64,000 nt of DNA from Saprospiraceae bacterium (GTDB taxonomy: Bacteria > Bacteroidota > Bacteroidia > Chitinophagales > Saprospiraceae), in NCBI GenBank assembly GCA_016714985.1, contig JADKBS010000003.1:186001-250000 (forward strand), in the 5' to 3' direction. The notes under the pieces were generated by a model, which saw only the letters and a program-made list of their open reading frames with translations, did not search any database and was not told where the DNA came from. Below, in pieces: positions 55,301 through 61,301 of this stretch. How positions within the stretch are numbered: the first letter of the stretch is position 1; each line of letters begins with the position of its first letter. The position numbers and the translations under genes were made by a program.

Positions 55301-58300
55301 TGTAACTGGCGGCACAGGCGTGGCAACATCGGATACCTCGATGCTGTTCAGCGGGCTGAACCCCGGCGATGCCATTACCATTCAGGTCACTGCCCTCGAT
55401 CCAGGGCCGTGCAATGATGTCACCGCCCAAGCAACCTGCATTGCGCAGGACTGCCCTTCAGTAAATATCAACATCACGCCAGTGGACGATATTTGCTTGA
55501 ACGCCAACGCAACGCCCGTTTCCCTGCAAGCAAACGTAACCGGCGGCGCTGGCGGCGGCACGCTTACCTGGGTCGGCACTGGTGTCAGCCCCGGCGGGGT
55601 ATTCACTCCCCAACAAGCAACGCTAGGAGCTAACCTAATTACCGTTCTCTACGAAGAAGGGGATTGCACTTATTCTGAAGACATTACGATTGATGTCATT
55701 GCGCAGCCAGTTGCCAGTTTCACAGCACCCTCGCCTATCTGCACCAATCAAAACATATCGGTTTCGTACGCTGGCATGGTGCAGCCGGGACTGACCTTCG
55801 ACTGGGATTTTGGCACTGCCAATGCCACGCCGGGCGTTGGGCAAGGCCCGCACCTCGTTCAATGGGCTGCCGGTGGCCCACAGCCGATAACCCTGACCGT
55901 GACGACGGCCCAAGGTTGCGCCTCCGAGCCTTTCACGACCAACGTACAAGTGGATGAACCGCTCATTGCACCAATAATCACTTGTGCCACCACCACCAAT
56001 TCCATAGAATTCACTTGGCCAAATGTGGTCGGCGCTACTAGCTATGTGGCCACACTCATATCCGGTACGCCAGGCATTCAAACTTCGCAAAACAGCTATA
56101 CCATCAATGGCCTGCAACCCGGCGACCAAGCCACCATTTCATTGACCATCTCCAATGGTGGTGCTTGTCCTGACGCTACTGTGCAGCAAAGCTGCATTGC
56201 ACAAGATTGCCTACCTGTCACCATTGCCATCACCCCCGTTGACGATATTTGCTTCGATGCAAACGCAACGCCCGTAACCCTCCAAGCCACGCCTTCCACT
56301 ACTGGAGGCAGTTTGGTCTGGTCTGGCGATGGCGTCAGCCCGGGCGGTATCTTCAATCCACAGGTTGGACTCGGCGCCAACTTGCTCACAGCGACCTATA
56401 CATTGGGCGATTGCATCTATACCCAAACCACGACGATTAATGTCCTTTCCGTTCCAATAGCCAGTTTTACTGCACCAAGTACAGTCTGTGAGGGCGAGGA
56501 TGCAACGGTAACCTTCGCTGGCACTGCATTGCCCAATGCTATTTTTGATTGGGACTTTGGTACCGGAACCGCAACGCCCGGCACAGGTATTGGCCCGCAC
56601 ACGGTTTCTTGGCCATCAAGTGGTCCGCAGCAAATTTCCTTGACGGTTACATCTGCACAGGGCTGCGTCTCTGAACCTATGTCCGAAAACATTCAGGTGC
56701 AAGCACCGCTATTGCCGCCCATCGTCAACTGCAACACAACTCTCAGCTCCGTCGAATTCAGTTGGCCGGATGTTGCTGGCGCAACGGATTACGATGTTGT
56801 CGTTGTGAGCGGTTCGACGGGAGTCCAGACTTCGCAGAACACCTACGAAGTGACCGGCCTGGTGCCCAATGGCCAAGTCACCATAGCCCTGACGGTCTCC
56901 AACAACGGCCCATGCCCGCCCGTGACCGTGCAGCAGACTTGCATCGCACAAGACTGCTTGCCCATTGTGGCGAGCCTTGACCCTGTTGTGCCGATTTGCC
57001 TCGGCTCGGTCAACACTGTTCAACTCACCGCAACACTCACAGGTGCCGCAGGTGGCGGAACAGCGACCTGGAGCGGCCCAGGCACGAGCGTAAGTGGTGT
57101 GTTCAACCCGGCCACGGCTGGCGTTGGCACACACCCTATTGTTTATACCTATATTGAAAATAACTGCACATACCAAGCGGGGGGAAATGTGCAGGTGCTT
57201 CCGACGCCAACCGCCAATTTCACCGCTACCGATGAAATTTGCGTAACGGATGCGGCCACCGTGACCTACAGCGGGAACGCGCCCAGCAGCGCCATCTATA
57301 CTTGGAACTTTGACGGCGGTACGGCTACGCCCGGCACTGGCCAAGGCCCGCACCAAGTCGGTTTCCCGGCCCCCGGCAATTATGACGTTTTGCTCACGGT
57401 CACGCAAGACGGCTGCACGTCCACACAGGTCACGCAGAGTGTACAGGTTGACCCAGAACTGACAGCTCCCGACATTGATTGCAACACAACAGTTTCATCC
57501 ATTGAATTCACTTGGGATGCAGTACCGAATGCAACTGACTATGAGGTGACCGTGCTGAGCGGCCAGTCAGGCTTACAAAGCTCGCCGACGAGCTATTCGC
57601 TTACTGGCCTACAGCCAAACGAAACCGTGACCATTGAAATCGTGGTGAGCGGCAACACGGTTTGCCCATCCATCACGGTGGAGCAGACCTGCACGGCAGT
57701 TGACTGCCCAGCCGTTACGATTGACCTTGCGCCTGTTGACCCCATCTGTCTTACAGCGAGTGCAGGTACAGTGCAACTGCAAGCCACGGTTACTGGCGGC
57801 ACGGGAACGACTGGCACTTGGAGCGGCCCTGGCGTTAGCGCCAACGGCACCTTCAACCCGAACACGGCAGGTGTTGGCACACACGTCCTTACCTTTGTTT
57901 ACGAAGAAAACAGCAGTTGCAGCTATGATGAAACAACGCAGGTTCAGGTCGTAGCGGCACCAGTGGCCGATGCTGGCCCCGACGGCGAAATCACTTGCAA
58001 GGACAATCAATCTTCGGTGCAATTGGGTGGCCCTGGTACTTCCACTGGCCCCAGTATTACCTATGAATGGACGACTGGTGGAGCACCAATCCCCGCTGGC
58101 TCTGATACTCCAAATCCAGTGGTCACATTGCCCGGCACCTATACGCTCACTGTGACCAACACGGCATTGGCCAGTTGCTCGGACGCTGATGACGCTACGG
58201 TCTTGGCCAGCACGGACATACCGCAGCCAGAAGTGACCATCGTGCCAATTAGTTGCTATGGTGAAAATGATGGCGCCATTTCCGTGGTAAACGTAACGGG

Positions 58301-59006
58301 TGGCGAGCCGCCTTACCTTTATTCACTCAATGGCGGCGACTATGGCCCAAATGGCAATTTCACGGGGTTGGCACCGGGCATATATGTTGTCTCGGTGATT
58401 GACGCATCGGGCTGCGAGGCCACCGTCACGATTGACATCACGCAGCCACAGGAACTGAACGTGGAGCTTATCGCCATTGTCGAAGGCGGAGGGAACATCA
58501 TCCGCCTTGGCGATACCACGCAGTTGCAGGCGCTAGTCAGCTTGCCACCCGATAGCCTCGACAATATCACTTGGCATCCGGCAGCGTTGGTCTCTTGCGA
58601 TACCTGCTTGAACGTGTTCATTTCGCCCACCCGTGAGACGACCTTCACCATCACCGTGGAAAGCAACGGCTGCGTGGACAGCGACAACCTGACGCTTTTT
58701 GTTAGAAAAGACCACCCCATCTATGTACCCAATGCCTTCTCGCCGAACGGTGACAACAACAACGACTTGTTCATGATTTACGGCGGAAAGGAAGTGGCCA
58801 AAATCCGCTCCTTCCTCGTGTTCAGCCGATGGGGCGAGACGGTATTCCAATACTACCTATTCCCGCCCAACGAACCGGCTTATGGCTGGGACGGCAAGTA
58901 CCGTGGTGAACCGATGAATTCAGCCGTGTTCACTTGGTTTGCGGAAGTGGAATTCGTGGACGGGGTTGTGGAGTTGTTCGAGGGAAGTGTAACGCTTAAA
59001 AGGTGA
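52338..59006 (+). CDS. Giant T9SS type B surface protein with PKD/FN3-like repeats
   Basis: 2222 residues. The signal peptide follows either ATG 52338 or 52386 (MKGKLYLMAAMLLCLASLN). Residues ~45-200 are a P-proprotein/subtilisin-like P-domain (FTIEHTWVGDLSVSLTSPSG, NGTWTLTINDICGSD). After Cys-paired modules, five ~250-residue units start at nucleotides ~54200, 54957, 55708, 56457 and 57207. Each holds a PKD-like domain (FTATSPIC, WNFGGGTA-PGTGPGPH), an FN3-like domain with CTAQDCPPV and a third beta module. A SprB-type repeat precedes the gliding-motility-associated C-terminal domain (YVPNAFSPNGDNNNDLF, WGETVF, AYGWDGKYRG, VTLKR). A surface adhesin is inferred. Confidence 0.93.
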   Translation: MKKADKAIRQLQTKQKMKGKLYLMAAMLLCLASLNPVSGQVCDCATTGNCPVGIEDNGTFQGTLDVTVNGPNDLGQCPLTSLCFTIEHTWVGDLSVSLTSPSGLNYLVMADANNGSGGCGTNADNIDVCIVPGAFNPLTGNSEYNCNTGGCSVGTCCLNGAWTMPCGGVTDPVSGATQAPNCNLADFNGAGSPANGTWTLTINDICGSDVGQLINFSLTFACGASCISCEADGGTLNDPDVQGCQGSASLNLNPIPVYSGNPPPDPGQYGYNWVIANANGTITNVNPTANMSNFPPGSYTLCGFSYILSAQGNLNSLVGQNLTSAQNQFDSPTAPFCGSFSDDCINVTIGPPIPPSTLDTFVCLGQCLDLGGNLVCASGPVIFQSYLGCDSIVNVNLTIVQPITTNETVTICAGECIFANNQSYCPPGPAIYSLPNWQGCDSTIILTFNEIVTVAIINPASPPPLSCNDPFVILDGFGSVPSNVTYSWQGPNGFFSDDGAITVDQPGDYTLTVINAALNPPCTSTATVTVDGAVLPPDLQLNSPPPGICAGDFFDLTTLQIIDLNNTNPVITFHSDTPATPFNELPSTSVSPLSTTTYYALGTSGNCSSELPITITVTSLPVANFTATSPICISNSSIVTFTGIAPPNSTYNWNFGGGTASPGSGPGPHIVTWGTGGTKTITLVVDANGCQSSPESQTVEVGTQIPPPVINCTSTSNSITFTWDPVPGATGYSVTVINGPTGTMNGPESYVVTNLNPNQQVTISVTAFSGNSCPDNFAQLSCTAQDCPPVTVTIAPVPDFCLTSTTGTFVLTASQMGGAGGGAFTWSGPGVNPITGIFNPANANPGANTIVVTYEEGTCTYNASIVINVYPTPSATFTATSPICSSNSTTVNYTGNASNAATFTWNFGGGAANPGTGPGPHSVTWPTGGTYTVSLMVAENGCNSSTSSQAVVVGSALPQPQINCNTTTNSVEFVWDDIPGASGYTVTVVTGGTGVATSDTSMLFSGLNPGDAITIQVTALDPGPCNDVTAQATCIAQDCPSVNINITPVDDICLNANATPVSLQANVTGGAGGGTLTWVGTGVSPGGVFTPQQATLGANLITVLYEEGDCTYSEDITIDVIAQPVASFTAPSPICTNQNISVSYAGMVQPGLTFDWDFGTANATPGVGQGPHLVQWAAGGPQPITLTVTTAQGCASEPFTTNVQVDEPLIAPIITCATTTNSIEFTWPNVVGATSYVATLISGTPGIQTSQNSYTINGLQPGDQATISLTISNGGACPDATVQQSCIAQDCLPVTIAITPVDDICFDANATPVTLQATPSTTGGSLVWSGDGVSPGGIFNPQVGLGANLLTATYTLGDCIYTQTTTINVLSVPIASFTAPSTVCEGEDATVTFAGTALPNAIFDWDFGTGTATPGTGIGPHTVSWPSSGPQQISLTVTSAQGCVSEPMSENIQVQAPLLPPIVNCNTTLSSVEFSWPDVAGATDYDVVVVSGSTGVQTSQNTYEVTGLVPNGQVTIALTVSNNGPCPPVTVQQTCIAQDCLPIVASLDPVVPICLGSVNTVQLTATLTGAAGGGTATWSGPGTSVSGVFNPATAGVGTHPIVYTYIENNCTYQAGGNVQVLPTPTANFTATDEICVTDAATVTYSGNAPSSAIYTWNFDGGTATPGTGQGPHQVGFPAPGNYDVLLTVTQDGCTSTQVTQSVQVDPELTAPDIDCNTTVSSIEFTWDAVPNATDYEVTVLSGQSGLQSSPTSYSLTGLQPNETVTIEIVVSGNTVCPSITVEQTCTAVDCPAVTIDLAPVDPICLTASAGTVQLQATVTGGTGTTGTWSGPGVSANGTFNPNTAGVGTHVLTFVYEENSSCSYDETTQVQVVAAPVADAGPDGEITCKDNQSSVQLGGPGTSTGPSITYEWTTGGAPIPAGSDTPNPVVTLPGTYTLTVTNTALASCSDADDATVLASTDIPQPEVTIVPISCYGENDGAISVVNVTGGEPPYLYSLNGGDYGPNGNFTGLAPGIYVVSVIDASGCEATVTIDITQPQELNVELIAIVEGGGNIIRLGDTTQLQALVSLPPDSLDNITWHPAALVSCDTCLNVFISPTRETTFTITVESNGCVDSDNLTLFVRKDHPIYVPNAFSPNGDNNNDLFMIYGGKEVAKIRSFLVFSRWGETVFQYYLFPPNEPAYGWDGKYRGEPMNSAVFTWFAEVEFVDGVVELFEGSVTLKR
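54200..57960 (+). repeat. Five tandem ~750-nt coding repeats
   Basis: Unit starts fall at about 54200, 54957, 55708, 56457 and 57207, spacing 749-757 nt. The units are diverged at DNA level but keep the same three-domain order, so they arose by old duplications inside the giant surface-protein gene. Confidence 0.85.
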
Positions 59007-59320
59007 TGCACCAGTTTAAATGGTTCGTGAAGGTTTACTGGCGTGAATCTTCGATTTCAGGTTTCAGGTTTCAGGTGCGTTCTGCTCATTTGCAAACGAA
59101 TCGCATTTTTGAAATAGTTGTTTCAGTCACAATGGTTCATTAGGTTTTTGGTTTCAAGTTTCAGGTAAATACCTGCTTTCATCATTTTTGAAACAGTTGT
59201 TTCAGTCATACAATCTATTCAAAAATGATTTTAGCAGGCGTCCCAGTGAAATCCCGAAAAATCGGGACAGGTTGTGAAACCAAAAACCTCACGAACCATT
59301 GAGCTTAAAATAGAGGCATT
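59007..59320. repeat. Repeat-built intergenic block
   Basis: Tandem GGTTTCAGGTTTCAGG words occur near 59060. Two ~30-nt direct copies (TTTTTGAAA-AGTTGTTTCAGTCA near 59106 and 59188) and ATGGTTC...GGTTT words at ~59017 and ~59131 follow; the latter are repeated in inverted form at ~59272-59303. It may be a degenerate mobile-element-like or hairpin-forming block. No gene is seen. Confidence 0.6.
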
Positions 59321-59776
59321 ATGAGAGTAGAAACAAAATGGGCCATAGTCCCTGTCGCTATCATTTTGGCTTGGATGCTCATTGCGCAAGCACTTGGGCT
59401 TTTCACAGCCGAACGCTTTGCCACGACAAGTCTGATCGGGGTCGTCATCAGCACGCTTACTTTTGCTTTCACCTATTTCATGGTCACCAAAGAAAAACGG
59501 GAGCACGACTATAATGGCGCAATGACCTGGAGCGAGGGCTTTTGGGCCGCCGCCCGAATGACGCTGATTTACATACCCATCAGTAGTTTTGTGTTCTATA
59601 TTTACATCCAATACCTGAACCCTGGGTACAAGGCGTTCATCGTGAGCGATGATTTTGGCAAAGACCCCGTCAATACTTTTCTGAGCGGGAATTTGGTGAG
59701 TTCGTTTCTGTTTGGTGGGCTGTTTTGCTTGGTGTTCCCGTTGTTTACCCGGAAATCCGTTCAACAAAAATTATAA
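59321..59776 (+). CDS. Small multi-pass membrane protein (DUF4199-like)
   Basis: 151 residues with four predicted membrane helices: ~8-28, 38-55, 78-98 and 128-145. The pattern of a first-helix pair, a polar GAMTWSEGFWAAARMT stretch, then YIYIQYLNPGYK resembles DUF4199 proteins of Bacteroidota, whose role is unknown. That assignment is moderate. It is separate from the peptidase gene downstream by an 85-nt gap containing a 39-nt palindrome. Confidence 0.7.
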   Translation: MRVETKWAIVPVAIILAWMLIAQALGLFTAERFATTSLIGVVISTLTFAFTYFMVTKEKREHDYNGAMTWSEGFWAAARMTLIYIPISSFVFYIYIQYLNPGYKAFIVSDDFGKDPVNTFLSGNLVSSFLFGGLFCLVFPLFTRKSVQQKL

Positions 59777-59803
59777 CCTCTGGCTTCGCCAATATACTGC
59801 GAG

Positions 59804-59842
59804 CCGCCAAATCTTCCCGATTTTCGGGAAGATTTGGCGGCG
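59804..59842. repeat. 39-nt palindrome
   Basis: GCCGCCAAATCTTCCCG and CGGGAAGATTTGGCGGC are exact reverse complements around an ATTTT centre, between the membrane-protein gene and the peptidase gene. No T-run follows on the plus strand, so it is not an obvious terminator. Confidence 0.85.
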
Positions 59843-59861
59843 TGAGCTATAACACCACTGA

Positions 59862-60889
59862 ATGACAACGCTGAAAAATACGTTTATGGCAATGCTTGCC
59901 ACCCTCACGCTCTTGGCATTGGGATGCAAAAGCGAACCCAGCAATTCCGCCCCAGATACTCCGCAACCCGACCTTCAACCATTGGCCGTGCCCAAGTTTG
60001 AGCGGGACTCTGCTTATGCCTTCGTAAAAAGCAGGTGGACTTCGGCCCCCGTGTGCCGAATACCGATGCGCACAAGCGGTGCAAGGATTGGCTGGTGGCC
60101 CAGTTTTCAGCTTATGGCCTCAAGGTCACGGAGCAGCCGTTCACGGCAAAAGCCTACACGGGCAAGGCGCTCAACGGCGTCAATATCATTGCGCAGTACA
60201 AGCCCGAAGCCACCAAGCGCATCTGTCTCGCAGCCCACTGGGACAGCCGCCACATCGCCGACTCGCCCCTCAACAAAGAGCGACATAAAGAACCCATACT
60301 CGGAGCCGATGATGGCGGCAGTGGCGTGGCCGTTCTTCTCGAAATTGCCAGGATTTTGCAAAGCAACCCTCCCAAGGAGCAAGCTGTTGATTTAGGTGTG
60401 GACTTCGTGCTGTTCGACGTCGAAGACCATGGGGACGACAGCGATGTGAACCCCAACCCCAACAGTTGGTGCCTCGGCTCTCAGCACTGGTCACGCAACC
60501 TCGTGCCATCGGGCTACAGCCCCAAGTACGGCATCCTGCTCGACATGGTGGGGGCCAAGACCGCACGGTTCACCAAGGAGGCCGTGAGCATGAACTTCGC
60601 CCCGGCCGTGATGAACAAGGTCTGGAAAATCGGGCAGAACCTCGGCTATACCAATCATTTTGTAGAAGACAAAACGGGTGCGGTCACCGACGACCATTAT
60701 TTCGTGAACACCATCGCCAAGATTCCCATGATTGACATCATTGGCAAGTCCACCGAAACCCAGACGGGCTTCGGGGCACACTGGCACACCCACAACGACG
60801 ACATGGGCGTCATTGACGTGCGGGCGCTGCGGGCAGTCGGGCAGACGGTGTTGGAGGTGATTTACCAGGAGGCAGCGGGGAGGTTTTGA
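59862..60889 (+). CDS. M28-family peptidase / glutaminyl cyclase-like lipoprotein, frameshifted
   Basis: The N-terminal frame from ATG 59862 encodes a lipoprotein signal (FMAMLATLTLLALGCKSEP) and continues to AYAFVK. The main domain is in another frame from ~60035 (VDFGPRVPNTDAH). One missing A in the run 60026-60030 explains the break; with it the protein has ~342 residues. Zinc-site motifs of M28/QC-type enzymes are visible: LAAHWDSRH, GADDGGSG, DVEDHGDD and the final HWHTHNDDMGVID. The WCLGSQHWSRN and QC-like blocks suggest a glutaminyl-peptide cyclotransferase rather than an aminopeptidase, but both activities occur in the fold. Confidence 0.87.
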
Positions 60890-61301
60890 TGGGTGACGAG
60901 GCAGCGCCACATTCACCCGACGTTCAACGCCCGTACTACCCACTTTCAACGCCCCAGGCACATGCCATCGTGGGCGCTCAGCGATGGCCTCGACTCATTG
61001 GCGTTCGCCGTGCGCACTCCGTTGTCGGGCAGCGCCTTACCTCGGCAACATACGCCACTTGCGCAGCGATGTATTCTAATATAAACCTCCCCAGGAGCGG
61101 TGAAAAACTGGTGAGCGGGCATGGACATAGTTGAAAATAATGGGATGGGAGGTTAATTGATTGGGGTTTTTGGGTAACTTGCGGCGCACTAGATGACCAA
61201 GGTATGCAACTCGTAAAGCTCCCATTCATTTGCACACTAGACCTTCCAAGTTTCAAAAACTTGGAAAGTCTCAACTTGGCACATAACTACCCGCCCGCCC
61301 C
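60890..61301. other. GC-rich intergenic block, then AT-rich leader with a 33-nt palindrome
   Basis: 60900-61080 is GC-rich, with a GCCATCG...CGATGGC hairpin at 60964-60988, and has no supportable gene. 61080-61301 is AT-richer and includes the palindrome at 61239-61271, 30 nt upstream of the restriction gene. Confidence 0.5.
61239..61271. repeat. 33-nt palindrome upstream of the restriction gene
   Basis: Arm AGACCTTCCAAG, centre TTTCAAAAA, arm CTTGGAAAGTCT (one mismatch). It has the same length and centre as the element at 61965-61997, but different arms. Confidence 0.9.

Noticed and set aside
60950..61080. Possible integron attC-like site
   Set aside because: The core GTTRRRY/RYYYAAC boxes and a consistent inverted layout are missing.
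60886..61134. 82-codon plus-strand frame after the peptidase gene
   Set aside because: Low-complexity GC-rich translation without recognisable motif; overlaps the peptidase stop.
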